Positions 45,132 to 57,168 are shown, counted from the stretch's first letter. The stretch is 64,000 nt of DNA from Labia minor (GCA_963082975.1 OY720345.1:27350611-27414610), one strand, 5' to 3'. Notes: a model not told the origin generated them from the sequence alone. Numbers and translations: made by a program.

Positions 45132-46479
45132 AAAAAATTCACCGATATATTAATTAGTTGGATTATTAAATGGACAAAATTGATGAATCGATTTTACATA
45201 AATCATCAAATAAGTAGTTTTTTAAACGATAAAATAAACTATTTTATTTTATGGTTTAGAAAAATAGACTTATACCTTCCTTCTCTTGCAGAGTATTCTT
45301 CTTATTCATGAACACCACACAGGGGATTCTAAAATATTCTTTGCTAGTTTATTCAACCGACCATTCTGCTTACATAGTATCTTTATGCAAAACAAATAAC
45401 TTGGTTGCATAAACTAACTTTGCAAACAATATTACAGTACCCATGACTATTCATAATTTTCTCTTTATATTCAGATGATATCTAAAATATATAAATAAAT
45501 AGATTTGGGATTTCAATAATTATTTTTAGTTTGATATATATATATAAATGTGTTTCTCGCATATTTATTCTTTTGCCATTTGGCCATCTTATATTTATTT
45601 TAATGGATATATAATTTTAGGGTATTAGAACTCATTGCCATTCAGAAAGTTAGAAATTTGAATGATCATTAATAGTTTGAATTCTCCATTTGTCAGTTGG
45701 GAAATGTTTTAGAAAGAAACTGTCCGTAGCCACAAGAAGGATAACAATTTGCTTGTGGAATAATTGCCAAGGACCAACAGCTAGCGGTTTCTCGGGTCAT
45801 GTCCTGGACAGCTGCTACTGTCACTCCTTTCTATGAACAGAAGAACGGGCTGATTCTAATTCGCTTCTCGTAACGTCAACCGTTTGTTGATATTCCAAGA
45901 TAAAATAAATCATTTATTTATGACATACAAGGAGACCTGAATCAATAGATGCATAGGCTGCTCCAATGATTTCGAATGCTATTCTACTTGATCAACACAC
46001 AGAAATGTAATTAGTACTACTTGGTTGTGCACACCAAAGAAAATGAATTATGAATATCAACCCAAAACATTTACTATTACCTCTAAAATTATTAAAATTA
46101 ATGATACGGAAATATGGATATTAGCAGGAATGTAGTTTGTCATTTTCACACCATTTATAATAAATTTTTTATATGATAATTAAATAATTATATGTATTTA
46201 AAAATGAATAATTTACTTGATTTATTTCTCGAAGAGTCAATTTAGTATAAGCGGCGAATCAATTTAATGATTTTTTTTAGGAAAGCTTGTTTTTAAGTTT
46301 GTTTAAAAAAAAAAAACTTAAAAAAATAGTCAATAATTCGATACTTGTTTAGAAAAATATCTAAATTTGTAGTATTTCTTTAGTGAAATTTGTAAAAATC
46401 TTAGAAGGAAATTCTACAATAAAAGAAAACAAAAATAAAAAAAATAATTCATTTTTATTATGTATACATTTATAATATA
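45132..46479. other. Rest of the duplication, then unique DNA
   Basis: 45132-45210 is the right half of the duplication described at 44215. 45690-45900 is a GC-richer, complex unique patch (GGTCATGTCCTGGACAGC) with no frame; it may be regulatory. The remainder is A/T-rich. Confidence 0.5.
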
Positions 46480-47010
46480 CGAAGGTTGGTCAATAAGTTC
46501 GTGACTTTTGAATTTCCTCTCTAAAATGAAATAGCAACACTGCTTCTGTCAGCAGGCAACTATCAGCTGACCCCTGTCAAAATTTGAACCAGCTGTTTTT
46601 TTTATTTTTTGTTTGACATCTATTAATAGCAGACTACCTCGTGATTGGAGAAGAAATTGGAAAAAAGTGAATTTTCATGAAAATTCATCAATTGGGATAC
46701 GAATTGCTCCCTCATCTGCCCTATTCTCCGGATTTAGCCCCGAGTGACTACTTCTTGTTTCCAAACCAGAAAAAATGGATCGGCGGAAAGAAATTTGACT
46801 CCAACGATGAAATCATCTCACAAACAAATTTCTATTTTGATGTCCTCGACAAATCTTATTTTTTGGGAGGAATAAAAAAAATTGGAGAAACGTTGGACTT
46901 AGTTTATACAGCTCAAAGGAGACTACGTTGAAAAATAAAATAATTTTTTATTCAAAAATGTGTTGAAGATGGTCAGGGGGTTGATTATCACTTCGGGATC
47001 ACCATTTTGG
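46480..47010 (+). mobile_element. Mariner family 2 copy B, right end lost
   Basis: The left end CGAAGGTTGGTCAATAAGTT follows TA at 46478-46479 and matches the ends of copies A and C. The transposase remnant lies at 46677-46931. After its stop the sequence does not reach the usual right end; instead it continues with AGGGGGTTGATTATCACTTC, a block also found inside copy A. Confidence 0.8.
46677..46931 (+). pseudogene. Mariner family 2 transposase, C-terminal part
   Basis: An 84-codon frame reads IHQLGYELLPHLPYSPDLAP, then SDYFLFPNQKKWIGGKKFDS, DKSYFLGGIKKIGETLDL and YTAQRRLR before TGA. SPDLAPSDYF is the mariner block with the third catalytic aspartate. The ATG start is where a deletion joins the 5' untranslated part to the C-terminal third; the DNA-binding domain and first two aspartates are gone. 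Not functional. Confidence 0.85.
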
Positions 47011-48002
47011 TAACATAAAATGATTTATTTAATATATAAAAATTATTTATTTATAGATATTTCCAGGTTGAATAATTCAAAAGGAGAATTTCATTTCAGA
47101 CTATTTCATTTAATAAATAATATATGAATTCATATAATATCGTTTTTTTATTATGGATTTCATGGTTTTCATAATATTATTTTTTGCTTTTACTTTCCCT
47201 TAGAAATGAATTGGATAAAGTGAATTGAAGTTGGATAGAACAATTTACATTAGGACTTGATAGGATAAAATTATTATAGTATTAAACTACTACTACTATT
47301 ATCATCCGCTAGTAATATAAAAATTTCAATCTATAATATTATTTGTAATATTTCTCGATATACTTAATTTATTAATTTTCTTTGGATATGAGCTGCTTGC
47401 AATTAACTAAATAAATAATTGATTCTATCCCATCTCGTTTATTTAATAAGTTTCTTAATCCGACACCGAATCGCAATCACATTGATCAACAGCAACTCCC
47501 ATTAGATTTCTATGGTTTCTATTCAAATTCAATTAATAATTCAACGGTGGCAGGTTCGGGGGGGGGGGGGGATAAATCTCGGCCATTCCTATTATATATT
47601 ATGTAATTATATATGCACCTTCTAAGGATATAATCAATATTCAAATAGATTCTAATTAGATTAACAATTACATTATCTGGAGTGAGGAGCATGGCACAAT
47701 CGGTCTTTAACTATTTACTGCGATATTCTAAAATGAGGACTCCTAATACAAATTTCAAGTTCAAAAATTAATGGCAAACGGTGTTGTTTTAATATATTAT
47801 TTGATAATTGTCCAGATTAATTGTCATGTCATGAATTTGGATAAAACTTTACCAGTAGATTCCTTGTTTAATTCCAAAGAAACTTATCTTATGCAATTTA
47901 TTCGGGTCGCTTCTAGTTTACGAGATAAAAATTATTAAAGTTGAACCGATGGTTATGAACGTCGAAAAATGCAGCAATTAAGTAATGTTTTATTGACTAA
48001 TT
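47011..48002. other. AT-rich DNA without a gene
   Basis: Unique sequence with a G-run at about 47559-47570. Nothing recognised. Confidence 0.55.
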
Positions 48003-48140
48003 CACTAATTATTCACTTATTCATTATTTTCAGTTTTTTTTTTTTTTGGTTCGGTTTGGATATAAGAAAATTATTTAATTGATTTTTAATCTTTAATTTT
48101 TCTATATCCAAACCGAACTGAAAAAAACAGAAAATTAGTG
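48003..48140. mobile_element. Short foldback MITE candidate
   Basis: The inner arms GTTCGGTTTGGATATA (about 48050) and TATATCCAAACCGAAC (about 48102-48117) are exact inverses. Pairing extends outward through T-run/A-run and to CACTAAT (48003) against ATTAGTG (48134-48140). About 138 bp in all, with a small A/T-rich loop. No target duplication seen. Confidence 0.55.
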
Positions 48141-49159
48141 AAGCCTTCTACAGGCCAAATGAATAAAACATTATAAATATGATTTCTAAATTGAATTTAT
48201 ATGCAAATTTTATTAATTATTGTTATAATCGATTCATATTTTAAAGAACAAAATACATTATTGAATGAGGGATGCCATTATCTTTTCTTATTCAGTCCTT
48301 TGCCAGAGAATTTTATTTTATTTTATATCCAAAATATATTATCGTTCCATATTTATAAACTAAGAATAAAAATTTCCTGTATCATTTCTAATTATTTATA
48401 AATATTTGCCTTATTTTTACTATAATTTTTATTTTTTTTTTTTTTTTCACCCGGAATGAAATTTTTATATTGCTATTTGGATTCATTTTATTCCCCACAA
48501 TTTCTCATAAATATACATAATTTTGATGTTTTTTTATCGTTCAAATGTCACTCATAAAAACGGATATTCAAATTGTATTACGGGTAATATTTTATAGCAT
48601 GATGTATATATGTACATTTGAATTTTGAAAATATTATTATAGTTATATATGACAGATAGAGAGTATTTGCTATTTAAAATAAAATCTTGATTTATATTAT
48701 ATAAATATTTATTATATTACAAATGAAAAAAAGAAATAATAAATTCATTTCTTTACTAATTAATGTATTTAGATTTACTATAAAAATTTTAATTTGTCAA
48801 TTATTATGTTCATTATTTTTATCGATTGGTTCCAATAACAAATTTTAAGACCCGATATATGTCTGATTACGGCCAAAAGGGCGTTCAAGCGAAATGAGCT
48901 TTTTTTTTGTCCCTTCATTCGACTTGAATAATAGGATGGTACATTTTAAGTGATTTAATTTGTTGTCTATCCAAAAGTTTTGTAGAAAATAAATATAAGA
49001 AAAAAAAAACATTTAGATTATCGAATTATATTGTATACTTTTATATTATACTTACAATTAGTTGTAAACATGATTTCAATTTTATTATTACAATTTTTCT
49101 CCTAAAGAATTATTTATATATATATATATATATATAAATAAATTTTTGTAATTTATTTG
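48141..49159. other. AT-rich DNA without a gene
   Basis: A/T-rich sequence with T-runs at 48430-48447 and an (AT)n at about 49117-49135. Nothing recognised. Confidence 0.6.
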
Positions 49160-49295
49160 ACTCTTTTAGAGCTTGGATTGTTATTTGCACACAGGTGGTT
49201 ATTGTTCGAAGAGTTGTTCTTGCGTGGGTGGCCACCTCGCTCACCTGACCTGACCTCGATAGACTTTTACAAACACATACAGGCACACACATTAA
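49160..49295 (+). pseudogene. Tc1/mariner-superfamily transposase fragment
   Basis: A plus-strand frame reads RWLLFEELFLRGWPPRSPDL then TSIDFYKHIQAHT. WPPRSPDLTxxDFY is the block around the third catalytic residue in a group of insect IS630/Tc1/mariner-type transposases. About 45 residues are recognisable and the rest is gone. No terminal repeats found. Confidence 0.6.
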
Positions 49296-49933
49296 GACGC
49301 AACAAAACAGTCGTCATTCGTTTTAACCTGCTCCTTCGTTTGATGATCTGAAAGATAAAAAGAAAATTACAAATGCAATGAATGTTGTTGAGTCTGATCA
49401 ACAACCTATAAACTGTCGAATATCGTCTAATTACTGGAATCGAACAACCTTTCAAGTACTAATTAGAAATAAAAAGCTTTCAATTACATATTCACTTTAA
49501 GCTAATATTTATAATTAATTTATTTGCAAAATCTCTATTCGGACAACCATCAATTCATTTAATGGGTGGGAGTAGGATGAACAGGTGAATTTTTTTTTTT
49601 ATTTATCGGATAAAATATCTCTTGTTTATTTATTCAATGGCACAGGGTTAAAGAATCTGACCCTGACGTCCCAGATACTTTTCATTCCCTTCAAATAATT
49701 TTTTTGCAAATGCCCCGCCCCCAGCACGCACCTATCCTATGTATTCAGCGACATTTAATTAATTTAATTGGCAAACGATAAAAAGAAGAAGTTTAAAATT
49801 AAATTCCTCTCTTTTTTTTATAATCTCTCAACAATAGAAAATGATGAGCACAGGTCACCAATTCAAATTAAATATTGATTTGAAAGAAAGTAAGATTCTT
49901 TCTAAAAATAAATTTAAATTTAAAAAATTAAAA
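49296..49933. other. Unique DNA, nothing recognised
   Basis: Slightly more complex at 49380-49460 and 49640-49740. No frame or element. Confidence 0.5.
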
Positions 49934-50162
49934 CCTCTGACTTTTGGCCATTCTATGAAAAGCGCATATTAAGGTGTTGTATGATCTGTACAACGTAACC
50001 TCTTCACCTTTATCTTGATTTTCTTGATAAGAGGTCGCTACTCCTTATTTTAAATAACTTTTCAACATTGATCAAGTAGGTTCGTTCCCATAGACATCTT
50101 CTAAAGAGAATTCTTTTGCCAACCTTAAGACTTGAACCCGGGCCATATATTGCGTGGCGTCA
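49934..50162 (-). repeat. SINE-A copy, old and diverged
   Basis: On the minus strand the 3' end (GTCAGAGG plus oligo-T), GATAAAGGTGAAGAGG and box-B region (CCCGGGTTCAAGTC) can be followed, but the head is reduced and several blocks have decayed. Confidence 0.75.
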
Positions 50163-50300
50163 TTTAAAAAAAAATAATAATTTGGCGCCTTTTCATACAA
50201 AAATATACAAATTTACTGCAAATTAAAAAATAATAAAAAAGGCAAAATATAAAACTTACCCAAAAGGAATGAATGTAATAAAATATTTTATTTATATATC

Positions 50301-50353
50301 GGCGCCCCTCAAAATTTGGCGCCCGGGTAGTCGCACGCCGTGCCCGCCCCTTT
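50301..50353. repeat. R6 GGCGCC-rich repeat end, copy 1
   Basis: GGCGCCCCTCAAAATTTGGC, then GCCCG and a GC-rich end, match 60451-60503 almost exactly. Likely the end of a DNA transposon family; a nearby TTTGGCGCC at 50181 may belong to the same or a second copy. Confidence 0.6.
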
Positions 50354-51670
50354 ATAATTGATTTATTTTGATTTTAATATTATTTATTTATAGTTTTTAT
50401 TTAGATTTTACATTCTACTTAGTATATATTTCTAATATTCATTTGTGTGAACTTTATTTAATAAGATTTTCGTTAAATTATAAACATCAAAATCATTTAA
50501 AATGATAAAGAAAAAAATGCTTATTTTGTTTCGGAAAAATTATGTTAATTGTATTATACTATAACTAAATATCATAATAGATTAGATAAACTTTTAGATA
50601 AATATATATATATGGTACTATATTATATGGTATATATAAATGGTTTAATAAAATAGATTGATTAATTTCTAAAATAAAATTGTAAATAATCGGTTAGAGA
50701 TGAGTAAATGTTTGTTTAGCGAAGGGTGGTCGAATGATGCAGGGCTTCATTCACTGCCACCCACTCCCCTCCAACTCTCCCCGTCGCCCTCTGGCCTTCC
50801 ATCAACACCAAACACACCTCACTCGATCCATTCTCATCCCAGCCTTTGCCCCTGAATCCCTACCAACCCACCTCCTCTGCACTATACATCATCCACAAAC
50901 AAATATACTCAATGGTAGCGAAATAAATAAATGCACATTGGAGTCTGGAATTATTATCATTATCAACAATAGATGAGTGAGGAGTGGGGGGGGGGAGTGA
51001 GTGGAGTGATGGAAAGGGCACATAATGCAATGAACAATTTCACAAAGCACCGCCATTGGACTAGATATTCAGGTTTATAATGGATGTTTAATCAAATTGA
51101 AAACGATAATCTTATTTAAGATTAATAACAATAAATCTTTTCATCCTATCGATTATATTGATTATATTCATTAATTTATTAATTATATATGAAATGGTAT
51201 TAATATGTTATAATTGATTATAATTTTTACTAAATAAAAATAAAAATTAATGAAATTTCATAAAATCCACACTTGATGTTTATAAATTATCACACAAAAA
51301 AAATCCAATTACAATTAAAACTAAACAATAAACAAGTAAAAATATTTTCTTTCATTTAATAAAACGTATATTTTTAACCCCTTCAACACATGCTCTACAT
51401 AATTAATGATATTGTAATGTCTTTTTGTTTAGTACGCGTATATCACTTTTTGGAATCAATCGATTAGCTGATGAAATTTAAATTAATCGCTTTTCTACTA
51501 TATAATAAAGGTATATATTTAGCCCTTTTACAAAAATGCTATTGTTTTTATGTATATATGTAAATTAGTTTTATTATATAGACATGCAGATCTCTCTCTC
51601 TCACTGAAATAATTTCCAAATGAAAAATTTAAGAGAAATATATATAGCATAATATTATAAAATAATTAGA
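50354..51670. other. AT-rich DNA with a GC-richer island at 50720-51060
   Basis: The island is C-rich on its first half (50755-50880) and G-rich near 50985, with a plus-strand frame of 80 codons that is proline and histidine rich by composition; I do not call it a gene. The rest is A/T-rich. Confidence 0.45.
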
Positions 51671-51946
51671 ACGCACCACAGGTTGGGAGGCAACAGCGTT
51701 GACTCACATTGTCGTAGTCTCAGGTTCATGCTCCAGGCCTGGCAAGGGATTTTCTCTTGCTGGGGACTATGGGGTGGAGTCAACACAGCCTCCGAGGTCA
51801 AAATTAGGATGATACTTGATAAAAAATAGCGCCTACGATCGAGAAAATCAAGATAAAGGTTCATAGGACCTGTTCTACTGATCATAGGACTCTTGATATA
51901 ACCGACTTGATAGGCACTGTTCTTGTGTAGGATGTACAAAAGCCAA
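51671..51946 (+). repeat. SINE-A copy, diverged
   Basis: ACGCACCACAGGTTGGGAGG head, box-B region decayed (CAGGTTCATGCTCC), body and GATCATAGGACTC block present. The usual GAGGTTTT end is replaced by GCCAAAAAAAAAATAAATA, so this copy ends in an A-rich tract. Confidence 0.8.
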
Positions 51947-52044
51947 AAAAAAAATAAATAAAAAAATAAAAACAAATAAATAAATAAATAAATTGATATT
52001 TTAAATTAAATTAAAGTTTTTTGCTTAAATTTCCTAATTAATAA

Positions 52045-52100
52045 AATCGACTTCATAGGCGATGTCCTGGCGTAGGATGAAAAAGTCAGAAGTTTTTTTT
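52045..52100 (+). repeat. SINE-A 3' tail fragment
   Basis: Only the last 50 bases are present: TCGACTTCATAGGCGATGTC, then GTAGGATGAAAAAGTCAGAAG and oligo-T. It is a 5'-truncated insertion or a piece of the copy upstream. Confidence 0.7.
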
Positions 52101-53139
52101 AATATAATAGCTATTCATGCTGTAATATAATAGATATAGTTCATTTTGTAGTTTGAATTCATTTATTATAAGATTTATGATAAAAGATACAAATACTATT
52201 TTAGTATGATGTATTTATTAAGATGGTCTATATAAATAAATCAAAATTTTTGTTTCTAAATTCAAACATTTTTATTTACAGTTTCATATAGGCATGAGTT
52301 TAGAATAATATAAAATAATTAATTAATATCAATATATATATAAATATATAGTAGATATATAATAGAACTTAAATAAGAGTTTATTAATTGATAAGAGATA
52401 AGAATATATTTATAAAAAAAAATATATTGGGAAGATAATTAATTTCAAATATATATTAAATCATAAAAAAAATTATGCATTTTTTACTAAATGATTAAAA
52501 ACAAATTAAACAAATATCATTTATTTATTTCAATAGCTTAATAAGGCTTTATTTATTATACGCCCCCCTTACTCCCCTTAACCCATTTATCACATTCTTT
52601 GATAAAGGTGAATTAGCAATGAAACAATTCAATAAATTTTTAAAAAAATAGTACTATTTTTTTTCATTTTATTTAATCAGATTATCTTCTATTATGTTAT
52701 TGTTGTCATTGCCCAATCCCTAAACGTTATTTAAATGATAACCATATCACATTTCGTGTTTAAATATTATAATATTTCATTTAAACATGAAAATGACTGA
52801 ATTAAAATGAACGTTCCACTTTAATTTTAAATTTCCAACATAATAATAATAATTAAATTAACATAGAAATAAAAAAGTGATACTAAAAAGTCGTGAGAGG
52901 GTATGAGTTGAAAAAGATTATAGAGTGAAATATGTATATCTCTTTAAAACATTAAATAATATAATTCAATACATCGTTTATTCAAAAGAGAAAAGATAAT
53001 GATATTTATGCGATAAAAAAAAAACATAAATAAATAATTAAATTATCTCAAGTTTTAAAAATATAATCATTTGTTTTTTAATAAAACTATTTTTAATACT
53101 ACTACATTATATTTTTTTCTATGATAATCATGTTTATTA
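52101..53139. other. AT-rich DNA without a gene
   Basis: Low-complexity A/T sequence; nothing recognised. Confidence 0.6.
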
Positions 53140-53600
53140 CGAGGATAGATCAATAAGTTCGTGACTTTTTTGAATGAAACACCGGTTTTTAGATAAAAAA
53201 TTATTTTATTATTCAACGTAGTCTCCTGTGAGCTCGATACACATCGTCCAACGTTTCTTCAATTTTTTTTAGCCCGAGAAACCCACGGTTTTGATTGCTG
53301 TTTGGTCTCTGGTGTGTTGTGGTGAATCCATGTTTGATCCACGGTAACGAAACGGCGCAAAAACTCGGTTTCTCTGTGATGTTTTTTAATAATGCTTAAT
53401 GAGCACAAGAAATTCACTTTTTTCTTCTCAAATCACGAGGTAGTCTGCTATTAGTGGATGTCAAACAAAAACTAAAAGACCCAGCTGGTTCAAATTTCGA
53501 CAGGAGTCAGCTAATAGTTGCCTACTGACAGGAGCAGTGTCACCATTTCATTTAAGAGACAGGAAATCCAAATACTCACGAACTTATTGACCTGCCCTTG
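53140..53600 (-). mobile_element. Mariner family 2 copy C, internal deletion
   Basis: Left end CGAGGATAGATCAATAAG, right end CTTATTGACCTGCCCTTG, with TA at 53138-53139 and 53601-53602. The minus-strand remnant at about 53260-53390 reads ETEFLRRFVTVDQTWIHHNT then PETKQQSKPWVSRA, the mariner segment with the first catalytic aspartate (VDQT). It is then joined directly to the 3' non-coding part. Copies A, B and C keep different thirds of the gene, so they arose by separate deletions. Confidence 0.87.
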
Positions 53601-54504
53601 TATTTAACAAATAAAAGACAGAGAACAAATATGAGAATACAGCTCCCCTGCCCTTCTAATATATTCATATAATCAATCAATAAACAATATTCCATATTAG
53701 AAGAATTATATTAGAGAAATAAGAGATTAGAGTAGAAGTTATTGAGTCACAATGATTAAAAGTAATATAAACAAAATTACTTTTTAATTAAAAACAGAAT
53801 AAATTAATAATAGTGTCTTTGTATGAGTATAAAATCCATTTTGTTTTAATATTATTACATTATAATAGATTTCCAAGTGGAAATCAATGAATAATGAATT
53901 CAATTGATGTCAGCCCAGTGGGGCTTCGCTTTTTAATTTATTCATGAATAAATTAATTGACATCGATTAGAGGGAATTCTTTTTAATTTTTCCGTAATTT
54001 TTTTTTTTTTTTATTAATAATATTTTGGATGTATGAACAAATTTTTAATACCTATATAGAAATGTGGATATCAATTTACAAAAGTGGATAAATTTTAATT
54101 TAATTTATTTATTTTTATTTATAAATTATATAGTTATTTTATAAGGATAACAAAAATATTTCTATTCATTTGGAATATTCGATTGGAAAATTATTGTATT
54201 AAAAAAATGTTTGATTTATTTTAAATTATTTTCATATATATGAATAGAATTCAAGGGAGGAATGATACAAAAGTATATAATATATTTTTTAATTTACTTG
54301 TGTTCTCGTTTGGAATGGAAAATATATATTTTAAATATTCGAAATTTTTTTTTTAAAGTTAGTTTAATATTACACATTATATATTTGATAATTAAATTTT
54401 TTGAATTTTTTAAATATATATTCACATATGTCTAATAATTACATTTATTAGTTTAAAAAATATGACAAAAAATTGTATAAATCATTTAAAAAAAAGGAAA
54501 TTGT

Positions 54505-54509
<5 letters not shown>
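53601..54509. other. AT-rich DNA without a gene
   Basis: Unique A/T-rich sequence, nothing recognised. Confidence 0.6.

Positions 54510-54547
<38 letters not shown>
54510..54547. repeat. (AT)n microsatellite
   Basis: About 19 AT units. Confidence 0.95.
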
Positions 54548-54551
<4 letters not shown>

Positions 54552-54689
54552 ATTTCAAATATTTAGATTATAAAGATGGCATAAAGACCTCATGTGTTTC
54601 AATAAGAGGTTACAAAGAATGAAAGAAAGAAACAGAAAAAATACTTTTATTTTTGTACAACCAATACAATGCCATTTAAATTTATTCTG

Positions 54690-54900
54690 TTTTAAAAATT
54701 ATCTTTGGCAAATGTCCCCCTCCATTGTTGACACATTGACAGAAGTTACCCATAGTCCTTTGTGTCATTTGTGGTGTAATGACCGGGACAGTAAGTTCTT
54801 AATGGGTTATGGGGCGATGTTTATACCTCTACGCCTATTTAGTGACCCCAAAGAAAAAATCACAAGATGATAAATCTGATGACCTTGTCAGCCGTGTGAT
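54690..54900 (-). pseudogene. Decayed Tc1/mariner-superfamily transposase fragment
   Basis: On the minus strand a frame reads TRSSDLSSCDFFFGVTK at about 54841-54895, then with stops RYKHRPITH and, near 54697-54735, CVNNGGGHLPKIIF. RSSDLxxCDFF followed by a basic stretch and a GGGH near the end is the C-terminal layout of a group of insect IS630/Tc1/mariner-type transposases. Several stops and a frameshift make it dead. The 92-codon plus-strand frame over it is a shadow. Confidence 0.5.
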
Positions 54901-55494
54901 GATCATTTTGCACAAAGAGAGAAGAAATCAAAGTAACAATTCTCACAAAAATGTTTAGAACGATTCCTGAATTGTGACTACTGAAAATGGCATGCATTCA
55001 GTTATAAATCGCTTTACCCACCTTTGTGCTTCTCTGTTCACACTCAGAACCATACCCAGTATAATTTTAGTTTTTAGTAAACTTAAATTGGTATACTTCC
55101 GTTCAAATATATTGACAGAAATAAATAAAATATTTTTTTTTTATTTTATAGAAAAATCTAAGGAACCGCAGCTACCAAGGCCATTTGTACCAGAAGATAA
55201 TCTTCCATATAGAATCTTCCCTACGTGTATTTCATTCAGGAAGAAAATAATTTATATCTTCTCCTCCTTTATTTCAATTATTTTTCTTCTTCTTCTTTTT
55301 ATATACAAAGAAATGAACAACAAAAATATAATTTAATTAAATAATTAAATTAAATTTTATTTATTAAATCAATCCTAACAAGGAACTTAAATACGTTGCC
55401 AAAATTTTTAAGAGTTTTCTAATAGGTCTCTGATATTTAATTTTCGATTTTACTTTAAGTCCTTACAATGGGCATTAAATAATGACATATGTAC

Positions 55495-55497
<3 letters not shown>
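54901..55497. other. Unique DNA, weak exon-like signal
   Basis: A T-rich acceptor-like tract ends at 55151, and the next 90 bases are open in two frames (one reading KSKEPQLPRPFVPEDNLPYR). There is no clear donor and no recognised domain, so no gene is called. Confidence 0.3.

Positions 55498-55538
<41 letters not shown>
55498..55538. repeat. (AT)n microsatellite, left flank of SINE-A
   Basis: About 20 AT units directly before the SINE-A copy at 55542; a second (AT)n of about 9 units follows it at 55790-55808. Confidence 0.95.
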
Positions 55539-55540
<2 letters not shown>

Positions 55541-55541
55541 A

Positions 55542-55790
55542 GGCGCCACAGGGTGAGAGGATAGCGAAGTTGCCTCACATTCTCGTAGTCCCGGGTTCAA
55601 GTCCCGGGCCTGGCAAGGGAATTTCTCTAGCTGGGGTCTATGGGACCGAGTCAACCCAGCCTCCGGGATCAACATTAGGGAAAAGCTACTTGATAGCGCC
55701 TCCGATCAAGGTAAAGGTTGATAGGACCCGTTCTATTGATTATAGGACACCTAAAATAATCGACTTGATAGGCGTAGGAAGTCGGAGGTT
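55542..55790 (+). repeat. SINE-A copy with best-preserved tRNA head
   Basis: GGCGCCACAGGGTGAGAGG begins the element. Box B is perfect, GGTTCAAGTCC at about 55594-55604, within a CCCGGG/CCCGGG arm that folds like a T-arm. Upstream TGCCTCACATTCTCGTAG sits where an anticodon arm would be. The body has small deletions (the CAAGAAAATCAAG repeat is shortened, GTCCTTGC is missing). It ends GTCGGAGGTT and runs into (AT)n without a long T-run. The overlapping frames on both strands are not genes. Confidence 0.9.
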
Positions 55791-55808
55791 ATATATATAT
55801 ATATATAT

Positions 55809-56462
55809 GAAGAATAGTGATCCAAAACTTTTTATTTAAATTCTTATTTTTTTTTCTCCTCGAAAATACACATAAATTTAACATTAGAAAACAGATAAAT
55901 GTTTCGCTAATCGTAACAATATGTTCTTCAATTATTCGGGAAGCTTTTTCTTATTCTTTTCTAGAGTTTCTAGAGAGCAAGAACCTCTCTATTAAGTAAT
56001 TTTGATGATTAGTTTGTCTAGTATATACTTCATATTTCCATTCGTTTTTGACACAAAAGGCTGGCCCTTAACAATTTTTTCTTGGCAATTTTAGAAATAT
56101 TTAATCATTCCAAAAATGCGTGTAAAAATTCTCTGTCATACATATTTTTTAATAAAAGATAAATTTCATTAGGGCTTTTCTGAATTTTAAGTAAAATTTC
56201 AAGATGATTCGTTGCTCTTTTATTTCATTTATCATTTTTCCAGTATAAAAAAAAACAACTAATCTTAAATTATACTAACAAAGGCCAAAGAGAAGGCTTC
56301 ACGCTACACAGCTGTCGGTTGTTCATGTTTATTACGCTTTGTCCTAGTATACTTCATCAGTCTCGTTATTTTATAACTACACCTTGTAATAAGTACTTCC
56401 GAGTTTAGAAGCACCACTGAGATAGGTAAATAGATTATTAAATTAGACATTATATATTTATA

Positions 56463-56513
<51 letters not shown>

Positions 56514-57036
56514 ATATTATATTATATATAGTAATATATAATAATATATATGAAGCAATTATCATCGTCTCGTTGGATTGAAGATATTATTATAGAATAA
56601 AACAAATAGAATAGAAGCAGGATAAAATATAATATCAAAACAAGCTAATCTTAGAATATATGCATAGTAATAGTACCATATATAAAACATTTCAATAATC
56701 TGAAAATATATATTATACGAATCGTCACTAACAGCTAAAGTGTGATGTTGTAAAATTAGCCATAATTATTTATTTGTATAATATTTTATCTTAATTCAAT
56801 AACATTTTTATTATCATTTATCCACATTCATCTTTAATTAAAGATATCTAACTAGCCTGAAGTATCTATAAATTTGTAACTCATTACCATACAATTATTT
56901 ATTTTTAGTTTTATCTTCTGTTTGAATTTAATTTATTAATTTATTAGTTTTATTATTATAAACAATTAATTAGAGTGAGTGAAGAGAAATAATTAAAGGG
57001 AGCTCAAATAAATTATTTAAAAAAATATTTTTTTTT
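55809..57036. other. AT-rich DNA without a gene
   Basis: Includes a (TA)n at 56467-56508 that breaks up into imperfect AT to 56550. The part at 56280-56440 is slightly more complex. No gene. Confidence 0.55.
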
Positions 57037-57048
57037 ATAATAAATTGA

Positions 57049-57168
57049 GACTTTTCAGTGGTAAAGTGGTTAGCACGACAGTCTACCACATTGAAGACTC
57101 GATTTCGGGCCTAGCGAAAATCAATAATTAATAACCTGCGAGCTCCTCAGGTCTATCCACAAATAATA
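57049..57168 (+). repeat. SINE-B copy 2 with target duplication
   Basis: Box-A-like TGGTAAAGTGGTTAGCACG and box-B-like GACTCGATTTC are followed by CAATAATTAATAA, CTCAGGTCTATCC and an AATAAT tail. ATAATAAATTGA occurs at 57037-57048 and 57169-57180, a 12-bp direct duplication, although part of it overlaps the tail. This copy is shorter than copy 1 in the body. Confidence 0.75.

Noticed and set aside
54592-54870. 92-codon plus-strand open frame
   Set aside because: It is the shadow of the decayed minus-strand transposase at 54690-54900.
55489-55839. 116-codon plus-strand open frame over a SINE
   Set aside because: It runs through (AT)n and SINE-A; the same peptide (APQGERIAKLPHILVVPGS type) appears at the 63211 copy only because the repeat is shared.
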